Notes under the pieces: generated by a model
Told to the model about the DNA's origin: nothing
What the model saw: only the letters and a program-made list of their open reading frames with translations
The model's database searches: none
Made by a program: the position numbers and the translations under genes
Origin: Paracoccus lutimaris
GTDB taxonomy: Bacteria > Pseudomonadota > Alphaproteobacteria > Rhodobacterales > Rhodobacteraceae
Assembly (NCBI RefSeq): GCF_003337565.1
Contig: NZ_QPJL01000003.1
Coordinates: forward strand, 186,001-250,000
Length of the DNA stretch: 64,000 nt
Reading direction: 5' to 3'
In this document: one piece after another, positions 1-8,701 of the stretch
Position numbering within the stretch: the stretch's first letter is position 1
Layout: each line of letters opens with the position of its first letter

Positions 1-1
1 G

Positions 2-658
2 GCGCTGGTCGATGCCGCGCATGAGACCGGGACATGGCTGATCGAGGACGACCCCTACGGCGTGCTTTACTATGAGGGGGCGCCCCTGCCCCGGCTCTTG
101 GACCTGTCCGGCGCGCGCAAGCCCGGCACCTATGACGGGCCGGTGGTCTATATGGGGACGCTCTCGAAAGAGCTGACGCCGGGGCTGCGTATCGGCTGGA
201 TCATTGCCGCGCCCGAGATGATCGCGGCGCTGGCGGCGGCCAAGCAAGGCAGCGACATGTGCAGCAGCGGGCTGGGGCAGATGATCGCCCTGCGCGCCTT
301 CGAGCGCGACATTCCGGGCCGCATCCTGCCAGATATTCTGGCCACATATCGCGCCCGGCGCGACGCGCTTTGCGCTGCGATGCATGAGCATCTGGGCGAA
401 TATCTGGACTGGCAGCACCCTTCGGGCGGGATGTTCGTCTGGGCGCGGGCGCGCGATCCGCGCCTTGATACCGACCGGCTGCTGGCCCATGCGCTGGCCC
501 ATGGCGTCTGCATCTCGCCCAGCAGCGTCTTTGACCCCGAAGGGCTTGACCGGGGCGCCATGCGCATCAACTTTACCCTGAACGCGCCCGAGCGTCTGGC
601 CGAGGGCGTCCGGCGTCTGGCCAGCGCGATCCAAGCCACACTTGCCGAAAGGAGCTGA
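2..658 (+). CDS. PLP-dependent aminotransferase, fold type I (5' end outside window)
   Basis: The reading frame is open from the first bases of the window, so only the C-terminal part is present (about 219 residues). The fragment carries DDPYG, the PLP-ring aspartate region, then GTLSKELTPGLRIGW. The SK lysine in that motif forms the Schiff base, and the following arginine and GW are typical of the class I/II fold. MRINFTL near the end holds the substrate-carboxylate arginine. This pattern fits the 2-aminoadipate/valine-pyruvate type or the C-terminal half of a MocR regulator, and the missing N-terminus prevents a choice. An AAGGAG ribosome site for the next gene overlaps its end, so it is probably co-transcribed with the RraA-like gene. 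Confidence 0.85.
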   Translation, partial: ALVDAAHETGTWLIEDDPYGVLYYEGAPLPRLLDLSGARKPGTYDGPVVYMGTLSKELTPGLRIGWIIAAPEMIAALAAAKQGSDMCSSGLGQMIALRAFERDIPGRILPDILATYRARRDALCAAMHEHLGEYLDWQHPSGGMFVWARARDPRLDTDRLLAHALAHGVCISPSSVFDPEGLDRGAMRINFTLNAPERLAEGVRRLASAIQATLAERS

Positions 659-659
659 C

Positions 660-1313
660 ATGACCGTGACCCTGCACCCCCCGGCCTTCGACGCCATCCC
701 CGATGAGCTGCTGGCGCGCTGGCAGCGCATTCCGGTGGCGGTGGCGGCGGATCTGACGCCCTCGCATCAGATCGACCCGGCGATCCGGCCGCTGCGGCCG
801 GTGGGGCAGCAGGCGGCGCTGTTTGGCCGCGCGGTGACGGTGCGCTGCACGCCGCCGGATTTCGGCGCGGTGCTGCACGCCGTCGGCGCGATCCGGGCGG
901 GCGAGGTCCTGCTGATCGATGCCGGCGGCCAGACCCATCATGCGATGATCGGCGATATCCTGGGCGGGCATCTGCACCGGCAGGCTGCGGCAGGGTTGGT
1001 CTGCGATGGCGCCGTGCGCGATGTGGCGGGGCTTTCGGCTATGTCCGGCCTGCCGGTCTATGCCCGCGCGGTCAATCCGCTGGGTCCGACCACCGCCCGC
1101 ATGGGCGAGGTGAATGGCGGCATCATGATCGGCGGCATCGCCATCGCGCCGGGCGACCTGATCTTGGGCGATGATGACGGGCTTGTCGCTCTGCCGCCCA
1201 GGCTTTTGCCCAAGCTGATCGACGCGGCCGAGGCCAAGCTGCGGCTTGAGGCCGAATGGACCGCGCGGCTGACGGCGGGAGAATCGATCCGCGATATCTT
1301 CAAGCTGGGCTAG
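660..1313 (+). CDS. RraA family protein (4-hydroxy-4-methyl-2-oxoglutarate aldolase-like)
   Basis: A 217-residue protein of the RraA/dimethylmenaquinone-methyltransferase-like superfamily. The family mark is GGHLHRQAAAGLVCDGAVRD, with the GxxxxxxAxxxGxxGxVxDG-type loop followed by the conserved RD. Members are either metal-dependent aldolases acting on 4-carboxy-4-hydroxy-2-oxoadipate-like acids or binders of RNase E, and metabolic context favours the enzyme role. The start at 660 follows AAGGAG at 649-654 with normal spacing; an upstream in-frame start at 642 would lie inside the aminotransferase and has no better site. It is coupled to the aminotransferase gene, which suggests one catabolic unit. 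Its TAG stop is part of a CTAG that also ends the convergent phosphate transporter. Confidence 0.8.
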   Translation: MTVTLHPPAFDAIPDELLARWQRIPVAVAADLTPSHQIDPAIRPLRPVGQQAALFGRAVTVRCTPPDFGAVLHAVGAIRAGEVLLIDAGGQTHHAMIGDILGGHLHRQAAAGLVCDGAVRDVAGLSAMSGLPVYARAVNPLGPTTARMGEVNGGIMIGGIAIAPGDLILGDDDGLVALPPRLLPKLIDAAEAKLRLEAEWTARLTAGESIRDIFKLG

Positions 1314-2797
1314 GCTCCGCCCGTCGCCATCTGGATTGCCAGAAAGATCAGCGCCGACAGGATCGCGGCGGCGGGAACCGTCACCACCCAGGCGGTGGCG
1401 ATGGTCATCACATGCGAGCGGCGCACCAGCTTGCGGCGGCGGCGCTCCTCGGGCGGGATGCGGGGGCGGTCTTCGTCGTCCTGGGACAGGCGCAGGCGGC
1501 GCTCGGCATCCCATTCGCGGAAGAAGCCGACGCCAAAGATCGCACCCACCGCAATATGGGTCGAGCTGACCGGCAGGCCCAGCCAGCTGGCCACGATCAC
1601 CGTCAGCGCCGCCGACAGCGCCACGCAAAAGGCGCGCATCGGGTTCAGCTTGGTGATCTGGCTGCCGACCATGCGGATCAGTTTGGGGCCGAACAGGAAC
1701 AGCCCGAAGCTGATGCCGAAGGCTCCGATCAGCATCACCCAGACCGGAATGCTGACATCATGGGTGAAATCGCCGGTCTGCGAGGCCTGCACGATGGCCG
1801 CCAGCGGCCCGACCGCATTGGCGACGTCATTGGCGCCATGGGCAAAGCTCAGCAGCGCGGCGGACACGACCAGCGGAATCGCGAACAGCACCTTCAGCGA
1901 CTTGTTGCGGTTCTCAAGCCCCTCGGACTGGCGGCGGACGACCGGGATCATCACCAGCCAGGTCGCGATGCCCAGCCCCAGCCCCAGCAGGACCGCCATG
2001 CCCAGCGAGACATCGATCAGATTCTTTAGCCCCTTCAGCGCCAGATAGGCGGCAAAGGCGCCCGACATGATGCCGACCAGCACCGGCACCCATTTGCGCG
2101 CCGCCGCGATCTTGTCGGGCTGATAGATGATGCGGGCCTTGATGAACCACAAAAAACCCGCCGCGCTCACACCGCCCAGCACCGGCGAGATCACCCAGCT
2201 TGCGGCAATGGCGCCCATCATGCCCCAGTTGATCGCACCGAAACCGGCCGCCGCGATCCCCGCACCGACGACGCCGCCCACGACCGAATGCGTGGTCGAG
2301 ACCGGAGCCCCGATCCAGGTCGCGAGGTTCACCCACAAGGCCGATGACAGCAGCGCCGCCATCATCGCCCAGATGAAAACGTCGGACTCGGCGATGCCGC
2401 CTGGGGTGATGATGCCCTTTGAGATGGTCGAAACCACGTCGCTGCCCGCGATCAGCGCACCCGCGCTTTCAAAGATCGCGGCGATGACGATGGCACCGCC
2501 CATGGTCAGCGCATTGGCGCCCACCGCCGGGCCCATGTTGTTGGCGACGTCATTGGCGCCGATGTTCAGCGCCATATAGGCACCAAAGGTCGCGGCGATG
2601 ACCACGATCAGCGTGTTGCTGGTCTGGCCCAGCGACAGCGCCGCCACCAGCCCTGCCAGAATGATGAAGACAAAGGCGATGCCCGGACCCACCAAGGGCC
2701 GCGAAACATAGCTTGCCGCCATTTCCAGATTCGAAAAGCGCCCGAGATCGCGGTCCAGCGTCTCGAGATGTCGGGATTCGTGGTCGTTCTGGGCCAT
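1310..2797 (-). CDS. pit: Inorganic phosphate transporter, PiT family
   Basis: A 495-residue inner-membrane phosphate permease of the PiT family. The two signature repeats are GANDVANNMGPAVGA in the N-terminal half and GANDVANAVGPLAA in the C-terminal half, each followed by hydrophobic helices. About ten to twelve membrane segments are separated by a hydrophilic loop near 290-305. The C-terminus holds a charged stretch (DDEDRPRIPPEERRRR) before a final pair of helices, a longer tail than in E. coli PitA. It is transcribed divergently from bioR and converges on the rraA-like gene, with stops overlapping by four bases. No pho box is evident in the 166-base promoter gap. Specificity for phosphate rather than sulfate is inferred from the motif. 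Confidence 0.93.
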   Translation of the reverse strand: MAQNDHESRHLETLDRDLGRFSNLEMAASYVSRPLVGPGIAFVFIILAGLVAALSLGQTSNTLIVVIAATFGAYMALNIGANDVANNMGPAVGANALTMGGAIVIAAIFESAGALIAGSDVVSTISKGIITPGGIAESDVFIWAMMAALLSSALWVNLATWIGAPVSTTHSVVGGVVGAGIAAAGFGAINWGMMGAIAASWVISPVLGGVSAAGFLWFIKARIIYQPDKIAAARKWVPVLVGIMSGAFAAYLALKGLKNLIDVSLGMAVLLGLGLGIATWLVMIPVVRRQSEGLENRNKSLKVLFAIPLVVSAALLSFAHGANDVANAVGPLAAIVQASQTGDFTHDVSIPVWVMLIGAFGISFGLFLFGPKLIRMVGSQITKLNPMRAFCVALSAALTVIVASWLGLPVSSTHIAVGAIFGVGFFREWDAERRLRLSQDDEDRPRIPPEERRRRKLVRRSHVMTIATAWVVTVPAAAILSALIFLAIQMATGGA

Positions 2798-2950
2798 GCT
2801 CTCACCGCTGCGGTCGCGCCGGGTGGGTAGGCGGGATTTGGGGGCAAATCAACCTTTGCGTCACCGAAACGTTAAAGATTCTTTACATGGCGCTGCGGAT
2901 GGGTCGCTATGGCGGCCGGTAGCAAGTATCGACAATCCTTTCCTGTCGGA

Positions 2951-2963
2951 TTTATCTATAAAA
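2951..2963 (+). promoter_or_regulatory. BioR operator (TTATCTATAA) at the bioR start codon
   Basis: TTTATCTATAAAA lies directly against the ATG of bioR at 2964; its core TTATCTATAA is at 2952-2961. This is the published consensus for BioR, the GntR-type biotin repressor of alphaproteobacteria, so autoregulation is expected. It occupies the place of a Shine-Dalgarno sequence, which implies leaderless or weak translation of bioR. Confidence 0.85.
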
Positions 2964-3632
2964 ATGACCAGCAGATCAGAAGACACTCTCGCCCATCGCA
3001 TCAGCCGCGTGCTGGCCGAGCGCATCATCGCCGGCCAGATCCAGCCGGGGGCGCGCCTGCGTCAGGACCATATTGCCGAGGAATTCGGCGCCAGCCACGT
3101 CCCCGTGCGCGAGGCGTTCCGCCGGCTCGAGGCGCAGGGCCTGGCGGTCAGCGAGCCGCGCAAGGGCGTCCGGGTGGCGAGCTTTGATCTCGACGAGGTC
3201 AAGGAGGTCGCGGCGATGCGCGCTGCGCTTGAGGTGCTGGCGCTGCGCCATGCCGCCCCGCATCTGACCCCGGCGGTGCTGGATGCGGCGGATGAGGCGA
3301 CGCGGGCGGGCGACGCCTCGCGCGATGTCCGCGAATGGGAGGAAGCGAATCGCCGCTTTCACCGCCTGATCCTTGAGCCTTGCGCGATGCCGCGGCTGCT
3401 GGCCTCGATCGACGATCTGCATGCAGCCAGCGCGCGCTTCCTGTTCACGGCCTGGCAATCGACCTGGGAGGCGCGCACCGATCACGATCACCGCGCCATT
3501 CTGGGCGCCCTGCGCAAGGGCGATGTCGAGACCGGCTGCGCCACGCTGGCGCGGCATGTGCAATGGATCGGGCATCGCCCCGTTGCCAGCCCGAATGGCC
3601 GGCACCGAAGCGCTTTCGCCATCGTCGGTTAA
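2964..3632 (+). CDS. bioR: BioR, GntR/FCD-family repressor of biotin genes
   Basis: A 222-residue GntR regulator with an N-terminal winged helix (about 10-70, including GASHVPVREAFRRLEAQGL) and an FCD-type C-terminal ligand domain (about 80-205; metal-site-like residues in ANRRFHRLI and HDHRAIL). The bioR assignment rests on four TTATCTATAA boxes at this locus and on the adjacent bioY-bioB-bioD genes, which is the known BioR arrangement in Brucella, Agrobacterium and Paracoccus. The ATG at 2964 abuts an operator and has no clear ribosome site. The frame is also open upstream to 2796, but that stretch is not regulator-like. It probably represses itself and bioYBD when biotin or biotinoyl-AMP is plentiful; the ligand is not visible in the sequence. 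Confidence 0.9.
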   Translation: MTSRSEDTLAHRISRVLAERIIAGQIQPGARLRQDHIAEEFGASHVPVREAFRRLEAQGLAVSEPRKGVRVASFDLDEVKEVAAMRAALEVLALRHAAPHLTPAVLDAADEATRAGDASRDVREWEEANRRFHRLILEPCAMPRLLASIDDLHAASARFLFTAWQSTWEARTDHDHRAILGALRKGDVETGCATLARHVQWIGHRPVASPNGRHRSAFAIVG

Positions 3633-3634
3633 AA

Positions 3635-3644
3635 TTATCTATAA
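3635..3644 (+). promoter_or_regulatory. BioR operator, distal box before bioY
   Basis: A perfect TTATCTATAA starts three bases after the bioR stop codon. It pairs with the identical box at 3697-3706, 62 bases away centre to centre. A weaker 8/10 match on the other strand (ATATAGATCA, 3678-3687) lies between them. Confidence 0.85.
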
Positions 3645-3696
3645 TATCACTTGCGACTCATCGCCGCATTGCGCTCAATATAGATCATCGTGTTGA

Positions 3697-3706
3697 TTAT
3701 CTATAA
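3697..3706 (+). promoter_or_regulatory. BioR operator, proximal box before bioY
   Basis: A perfect TTATCTATAA immediately upstream of the GAGGAG ribosome site (3711-3716) of bioY. The position would block transcription or translation initiation when BioR is bound. Confidence 0.87.
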
Positions 3707-3718
3707 TTCTGAGGAGCA

Positions 3719-4288
3719 ATGATGAGCACCACCCCCTCCCTGTCGCATCCGGCAATGCCGGGTCTGGCCCGAAAGGGCGCCGTCATCGTCCTGGGGGTCG
3801 CCCTCATCACCCTCTGCGCCAAGCTTCGCGTGCCGTCCTGGCCGGTGCCGATGACGCTGCACACGCTGGCGGTGATGGCGATTGCGCTGGCGACGGGGCC
3901 CCGCCTCGCGACGGCGACCTTCATGGCCTATCTGATGGCGGGCGCGGCGGGATTGCCGGTGTTTTCCGGCACACCGGAGCGCGGCATCGGCCTCGCCTAC
4001 ATGGTCGGCCCGACCGGCGGCTATCTGCTGGGATATCTGGTCGCCAGCTGGGTTTCGGCCAGCATGGCGCTGGGGCGCGGGACGCCGGGCCGGATCATCG
4101 CGATGCTGGCGGGGCTGGCGATCACCTATGCCGTCGGCCTGCTCTGGCTTGCGAAATTCGTGCCGGCGGGCGCGGTCGTGGCGGCCGGCTTCACGCCTTT
4201 CATTCTGGGCGATCTGATCAATATCGCCATGGTCGCATTGGGGGCCATTGTCCTGCCCGCGCGCCTGATGGGACGGATCGGGCAATGA
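3719..4288 (+). CDS. bioY: Biotin transporter BioY (ECF S component)
   Basis: A 189-residue integral membrane protein of the BioY family with about six hydrophobic helices. The family loop [11 protein letters not shown] is followed by GLPVFSG and [10 protein letters not shown], which are conserved BioY motifs around the biotin pocket. Two ATG codons in tandem (3719 and 3722) follow GAGGAG; the second has the more usual spacing. No ECF ATPase or T component (bioM, bioN) is adjacent. It may therefore act alone, as shown for some BioY proteins, or use shared ECF subunits encoded elsewhere. It is the first gene of bioYBD behind two BioR boxes, and its stop overlaps the bioB start as ATGA. Confidence 0.93.
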   Translation: MMSTTPSLSHPAMPGLARKGAVIVLGVALITLCAKLRVPSWPVPMTLHTLAVMAIALATGPRLATATFMAYLMAGAAGLPVFSGTPERGIGLAYMVGPTGGYLLGYLVASWVSASMALGRGTPGRIIAMLAGLAITYAVGLLWLAKFVPAGAVVAAGFTPFILGDLINIAMVALGAIVLPARLMGRIGQ

Positions 4289-5310
4289 CCGCGCAGCTCC
4301 CTTGCCTGCCCGAAGGGCAGATCGCGTCCCGGACCGCCTTGCGCCATGACTGGACCGAGACCGAGGCGCGGGCGATCCATGATCTGCCCTTTCCCCAGCT
4401 GATGTTTCGTGCCCAAAGCCTGCATCGGCAGCATTTCGACCCCGAAACCATCGAAACCGCGACGCTTTTATCTATAAAAACCGGCGGTTGCCCCGAGGAT
4501 TGCGGCTATTGCTCGCAAAGCGCGCATCACAAGACCGGGCTTCCGGCCTCGAAACTGATGCAGGTCGAGGAGGTTCTGGCCGAGGCGCGCCGCGCCAAGG
4601 CCGGAGGCGCGACCCGGTTCTGCATGGGCGCCGCCTGGCGCGGCCCCAAGGATCGCGACATGGCGGCGGTCTGCATGATGATCCGGGGTGTGCGCGAACT
4701 GGGCCTGGAAACCTGCGTCACGCTGGGCATGCTGACGCCGGCGCAGGTCGCACAGCTGGCCAGGGCCGGGCTGGACTATTACAACCACAATATCGACACT
4801 TCGCGCGACTATTACCCAGACATCGTCACCACCCGGACCATGGACGACCGGCTTGAGACGCTGGCCCATGTCCGCGCCGGCGGGATCAAGGTCTGTTCGG
4901 GCGGCATCCTCGGCATGGGCGAGCGGCCCGAGGACCGCATCTCGATGCTGGTGACGCTGGCCACCCTGCCCGCGCATCCCGACAGCGTGCCGCTGAACAT
5001 GTGGCACCCCGTCGCCGGCACCCCGGTGATGGAGAAGGCCCGCCCGGCCTCGGCGCTGGATCTGGCGCGGCTGGTGGCGCTGGCGCGGATCCTGATGCCG
5101 CAAAGCGTCCTGCGCCTGTCGGCCGGGCGCGAAGCGCTCAGCGACGAGGCGCAGGCGCTGTGCTTTCTGGCCGGGGCGAATTCGATCTTTACCGGCGAAA
5201 GGCTGCTGACCACCGCCAATCCCGAACGTGACAAGGATGCGGAGCTGCTGGCGCGGCTGGGGATGCGCATGGCCGAGCTGCCGCCCCACCCGATAATCGC
5301 TGCCAATTGA
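4285..5310 (+). CDS. bioB: Biotin synthase BioB (radical SAM)
   Basis: A 341-residue radical SAM enzyme that inserts sulfur into dethiobiotin in the last step of biotin synthesis. The [4Fe-4S] cluster ligands are C69, C73 and C76 (CPEDCGYC). YYNHNIDTS, the [11 protein letters not shown]-binding segment and RLSAGRE, with the [2Fe-2S] arginine, are all present. Length matches the family. Codons 62-65 (TTA TCT ATA AAA), just before the cluster motif, are all AT-rich codons in an otherwise GC-biased gene and spell a perfect BioR box. The conserved peptide LLSIKTG is kept. The gene overlaps bioY by four bases and is followed by bioD after ten bases. Confidence 0.97.
   Translation: MTAQLPCLPEGQIASRTALRHDWTETEARAIHDLPFPQLMFRAQSLHRQHFDPETIETATLLSIKTGGCPEDCGYCSQSAHHKTGLPASKLMQVEEVLAEARRAKAGGATRFCMGAAWRGPKDRDMAAVCMMIRGVRELGLETCVTLGMLTPAQVAQLARAGLDYYNHNIDTSRDYYPDIVTTRTMDDRLETLAHVRAGGIKVCSGGILGMGERPEDRISMLVTLATLPAHPDSVPLNMWHPVAGTPVMEKARPASALDLARLVALARILMPQSVLRLSAGREALSDEAQALCFLAGANSIFTGERLLTTANPERDKDAELLARLGMRMAELPPHPIIAAN
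4468..4477 (+). promoter_or_regulatory. BioR operator inside the bioB coding sequence
   Basis: TTATCTATAA, with T before it and AA after it, matches the boxes near bioR and bioY exactly. It lies 183 bases inside bioB and is encoded by the codons TTA-TCT-ATA-AAA. It could act as a transcription roadblock or a looping site. The sequence match is direct; function is inference. Confidence 0.65.
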
Positions 5311-5320
5311 GGTTTCCTGC

Positions 5321-5965
5321 ATGACCCACGCCATCATCCGACACGCCATCGTTGTCACCGGCACCGATACCGGCATCGGCAAGACCGTCTTTGCCGCCGG
5401 GCTGGCCGGGGCGCTGGACGGGTTTTTCTGGAAACCTGTCCAGGCCGGGATCGAGGGTGCGACCGACAACCAGACCGTCGCCCGCCTGTCGGGCCTGCCC
5501 GAGGGACGCATCCTGAAAGAGGCCTGGCTGCTGCGCACGCCGGCCTCGCCGCATCTGGCCGCGGCGCTTGAGGGGGTCGAGATCAATCCCGACCTCATCA
5601 ATCCGCCGGCGCTGCCCCGGCCGCTGGTCATCGAGGGCGCGGGCGGGGTGATGGTGCCGCTGAACCGGCGCCGGACCTATCTGGATCTCTTTGCCCGCTG
5701 GAACCTGCCGACGGTGCTCTGTGCCCGCACCCGGCTGGGGACGATCAACCACACGCTGCTGTCGCTGGCGGCGCTGCGTGACCGGGGCATTCCGGTGCTG
5801 GGCGTGGCCTTCATCGGCGATCCGGCCCCCGATACCGAAAGCATCATCGCGGAACTGGGCCGGGTCAGGGTTCTGGGCCGCATGCCACGGCTGGCGCGGC
5901 TGAACTCGCTGACCGTGCCCGCCGCCTTTCACGAGGGGTTTTCCATGGATCATTTCCGCATCTAG
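5321..5965 (+). CDS. bioD: Dethiobiotin synthetase BioD
   Basis: A 214-residue ATP-dependent enzyme that closes the ureido ring of 7,8-diaminopelargonate to give dethiobiotin. The P-loop is GTDTGIGKT near residue 15. FWKPVQAG carries the catalytic lysine region, and EGAGGVMVPL is the second conserved block. Length is slightly below the 220-230 usual for the family. It is the last gene of bioYBD, ten bases after bioB and presumably under the same BioR control. bioF, bioA and bioC are not in the window, so the early steps must be encoded elsewhere if the pathway is complete. Confidence 0.93.
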   Translation: MTHAIIRHAIVVTGTDTGIGKTVFAAGLAGALDGFFWKPVQAGIEGATDNQTVARLSGLPEGRILKEAWLLRTPASPHLAAALEGVEINPDLINPPALPRPLVIEGAGGVMVPLNRRRTYLDLFARWNLPTVLCARTRLGTINHTLLSLAALRDRGIPVLGVAFIGDPAPDTESIIAELGRVRVLGRMPRLARLNSLTVPAAFHEGFSMDHFRI

Positions 5966-6013
5966 GCCAGAATCCAGGTCCGGAACATGGACCGGCGCCC
6001 CGGCGCCATGCAC

Positions 6014-6637
6014 TCAGTCCGTGCCGCGCGGGCCCTCATCGGCGGCCAGCATCGCGGCCAGCTCGACCGCGTTCCTGACCCCCATCTTGGCCAGCACCCG
6101 GCCGCGATGGACCTCGACCGTGCGCATCGAGATGTTCAGCTCGGCCGCGATCTGCTTGTTCATCGCCCCGGTCAGCATCAGCGCCATGACCTCGTCCTCG
6201 CGCGCCGATAGCGTGGCGCGGCGGACGGCAAGACCGCGGCGGCTGGCGGCCTCGGCCCTGGCGGCGATATGGGTCTGGATCGCCGCCAGCACCAGATCGA
6301 CGATCTGGTTGTCGTTGAAGGGTTTTTCCAGAAAATCATAGGCCCCGGCCTTGAGCGCCTGCACCGCCACCGGCACATCGGCATGGCCGGTCAGAAAGAT
6401 CACCGGCGCGGCATTCCCCAGCGCCCGCAGCCGCTGAAAGGTTTCGGGGCCACTGAGCCCGCCCATGCGCACGTCCAGGATCACGCAGGCGCAATCGGCC
6501 AGCGGCTGCGCGGCCAGGAACGCCTCGCCCGAGGGCCAGCCGCGCGAGGCCACCCCCCGCGAGGTAAAGAGGAAGCTCAGCGCGTCGCGGATCGCCTCTT
6601 CGTCATCGACGATATGGATCATCCCCTCGCCCGTCAT
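6014..6637 (-). CDS. dctR: DctR-type response regulator (FixJ/NarL family)
   Basis: A 207-residue response regulator. The receiver domain (about 6-125) has acidic pocket DDE at 11-13, phospho-acceptor D55 (VILDVRMGG), T/K switch residues in FLTGH and the KPF lysine. A LuxR/FixJ-type helix-turn-helix follows (LSAREDEVMAL to RTVEVHRGRVLAKMGV, about 145-195). It lies downstream of the histidine kinase gene on the same strand and next to a divergent dctPQM operon. This is the DctS/DctR arrangement known from Rhodobacter, where the pair activates C4-dicarboxylate uptake. Starts at 6637 or 6622 are both possible, as neither has a strong ribosome site. Confidence 0.88.
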   Translation of the reverse strand: MTGEGMIHIVDDEEAIRDALSFLFTSRGVASRGWPSGEAFLAAQPLADCACVILDVRMGGLSGPETFQRLRALGNAAPVIFLTGHADVPVAVQALKAGAYDFLEKPFNDNQIVDLVLAAIQTHIAARAEAASRRGLAVRRATLSAREDEVMALMLTGAMNKQIAAELNISMRTVEVHRGRVLAKMGVRNAVELAAMLAADEGPRGTD

Positions 6638-6694
6638 GTCGCAGCCGTCATTCTGTCACCCCTTACCCTGCACCCGTGCCGCTTGCCCATGGCG

Positions 6695-8701
6695 TCAAGC
6701 CGCCTTTTCCGCCCCCGCCCGCAGCGGCAGCAGGATGCGGAACACCGTGCCCCCGCCCGCGCCCGGCCGATGCGTCAGCAGCCCGCCATGCAGTTCGACG
6801 ATCGAGCGGCAGATCTTCAGCCCCATGCCCATGCCCTGCGGCTTGGTGGTGGCAAAGGCATCGAAAAGCCGCCCCGCCAGTTCCGGGGCGATGCCGGCGC
6901 CGCAGTCGGCGACCTCGATCACGACATGACCCGCCTCGGTCATCAGCCGCACCTCAAGCCCGTCGCCCGAGCGGCTTTCCCCCATCGCCTCCATCCCGTT
7001 TCGGATCAGGTTGATCAGCACCTGTTCCAGCAGGATGCGGTCGGCCTCGACCGGCGGGACCGGGGCGATGGCGGCCGCCAGTTCCACCCGGTGTTCGCGG
7101 GCATCAGCCTGCAGGAATTCGACCGTCTCGGCAATGACCTCGTCCAGCCGGGTTTCCGAAAAGCGCGGCTCGCGCTTTTTCACCAGATCCTGAATGCGGC
7201 GGATGATCTGTCCGGCACGGTCGGCCTGACGCGCCAGTTTCTGATTGGCCTCGCGCATCAGCACCGGGTCGGCATCGCCGCGATCCATCAGATTCTGCAT
7301 CCCCGCCGCGTATGAGGCGATGGCCGCCAGAGGCTGGTTCAGCTCATGCGCCAGCGTCGAGGCCATCTCGCCCAGCGTCACCAGCCGCCCGGTGCGGGCC
7401 ATGGTCTCGTCCTGCGCCCGGGCCAGCCGGGCCACGCGTTTCTGTTCGGTGATGTCAATGACCGAGCCCATCCAGCCGCGATGCTTGCCGGCCGCGTCGA
7501 TCAGCGGCGCATCATAGACCTGGACATCGATCTCGTGCCCGTCGCGATGCAGGAAACGGGTCTCGAAGCTGCGCACGGCCGGACCGCGGGCCATCTCGCG
7601 GTGGCGCGCCTCGGTTTCCGAAAGCCGCTCGGGGTCCCAATAGGGCATCGGCGGCATGCGCCCGACCAGCTCCGAGACCTCCCAGCCGACCAGGTTGCAA
7701 AAGGCCGAATTGACGTAAAGGATGCGGCCCGAATGATCCTTGGCGCGCAGGCCGACGGTCAGGCTTTCCTCCATCGAGCGGCGGAACGCGGTCTCGTTGC
7801 GCAGCCGCAGCTCGGCCAGCCGCCGGTGGCCGGCGCTGCGAAACAGGATCACCAGCGCCAGAATGGCAAAGATCGCCAGCCCGCCGATCGCCGCCATCAG
7901 CAGCGTGGTGCGAAACGAGGTCGGCGCCTGATAGGCGTTGATCTGGACCGCCACGCCACGCAGGGGCGGATCGAAACTGATGGCGTGGCTGGGGCTGTCG
8001 GCGGTGGGGGTCAGGCGCTGGCGGGCGGCCAGCTCGGTGCCGGCACTGTCAAGGATGCGCACGCCATATTGCTCGGCGATCCACCAGGGCAGGTGGCGGT
8101 TGAGAAGCAACGGCAGCGACAGCGTCGCGGTGACAAAGCCCCGCCTTCCGGGCAGGGCAAGGCCCATGGCGACGCTGCCATCGGGGGCAATGTCGCCGTA
8201 GCTTGGCCGGGTGGTGCCGACGCCGCTTTGCGCCAGCCGGCCCACCAGCACGTCATCGCCCGGCGCATCGCGGCCCGGAAGCGCGCGGATGCGGCGGCCC
8301 TCGGCATCATACCAGACCACGGACAGGAATTCCGGGCTGCCGGCGATATGGGCGCGGGCGCGGGCATCGATGGTCGCGCTGGAGATGCCGCTGGCCGTAT
8401 CCAGCGACATGCCGACCAGCATGTCCTCGTCGACCGACATCTGGAAGCGCAGGGTCTGTTCGACCCAAAGCGCATCCGTGGCCAGTTTCGTGCGCGCCTG
8501 CTCGGTCTCGCTGCGATTGGCGATCCAGATCACCAGCGTCACCAGCACGACCAGCGCCACGATGGCAAACAGCGGCACCAGCGACAACAGATCAAGGCCG
8601 CGCCGCACTGGCACGCGCCCCTCGCCCGACCACGGATCGCCGTAGGGCGCAGGCTTGCCGCCGCCAAGCCGGACCGGTCTGTCGCCTCGGATCACCTGCA
8701 C
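6695..8701 (-). CDS. dctS: DctS-type sensor histidine kinase with PAS domain
   Basis: A 668-residue membrane sensor. One hydrophobic helix lies near 40-60 and another near 268-290, bracketing a periplasmic Cache-like sensing domain of about 200 residues. A PAS domain follows (about 305-420, with FCNLVGWEVSELVGR) plus a PAC-like segment GWMGSVIDITEQKR. The HisKA phospho-acceptor is H452 in LAHELNQPL, and the ATPase domain shows NLIRNGMEAM, DCGAGI and GMGMGL. It is known for Rhodobacter DctS that the sensor domain binds dicarboxylates and phosphorylates DctR; here this is inferred from domain order and the neighbouring TRAP genes. It is divergent from dctP with a 139-base shared promoter region. 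Confidence 0.9.
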   Translation of the reverse strand: MQVIRGDRPVRLGGGKPAPYGDPWSGEGRVPVRRGLDLLSLVPLFAIVALVVLVTLVIWIANRSETEQARTKLATDALWVEQTLRFQMSVDEDMLVGMSLDTASGISSATIDARARAHIAGSPEFLSVVWYDAEGRRIRALPGRDAPGDDVLVGRLAQSGVGTTRPSYGDIAPDGSVAMGLALPGRRGFVTATLSLPLLLNRHLPWWIAEQYGVRILDSAGTELAARQRLTPTADSPSHAISFDPPLRGVAVQINAYQAPTSFRTTLLMAAIGGLAIFAILALVILFRSAGHRRLAELRLRNETAFRRSMEESLTVGLRAKDHSGRILYVNSAFCNLVGWEVSELVGRMPPMPYWDPERLSETEARHREMARGPAVRSFETRFLHRDGHEIDVQVYDAPLIDAAGKHRGWMGSVIDITEQKRVARLARAQDETMARTGRLVTLGEMASTLAHELNQPLAAIASYAAGMQNLMDRGDADPVLMREANQKLARQADRAGQIIRRIQDLVKKREPRFSETRLDEVIAETVEFLQADAREHRVELAAAIAPVPPVEADRILLEQVLINLIRNGMEAMGESRSGDGLEVRLMTEAGHVVIEVADCGAGIAPELAGRLFDAFATTKPQGMGMGLKICRSIVELHGGLLTHRPGAGGGTVFRILLPLRAGAEKAA

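Noticed and set aside
2..658. MocR-type transcription factor for the truncated aminotransferase
   Set aside because: The aminotransferase domain fits, but the DNA-binding half would lie before the window, so this cannot be told from a plain aminotransferase.
3678..3687. ATATAGATCA between the two BioR boxes as a full fourth upstream operator
   Set aside because: It matches the consensus at only 8 of 10 positions. It is kept as a weak accessory half-site and not annotated as a box.
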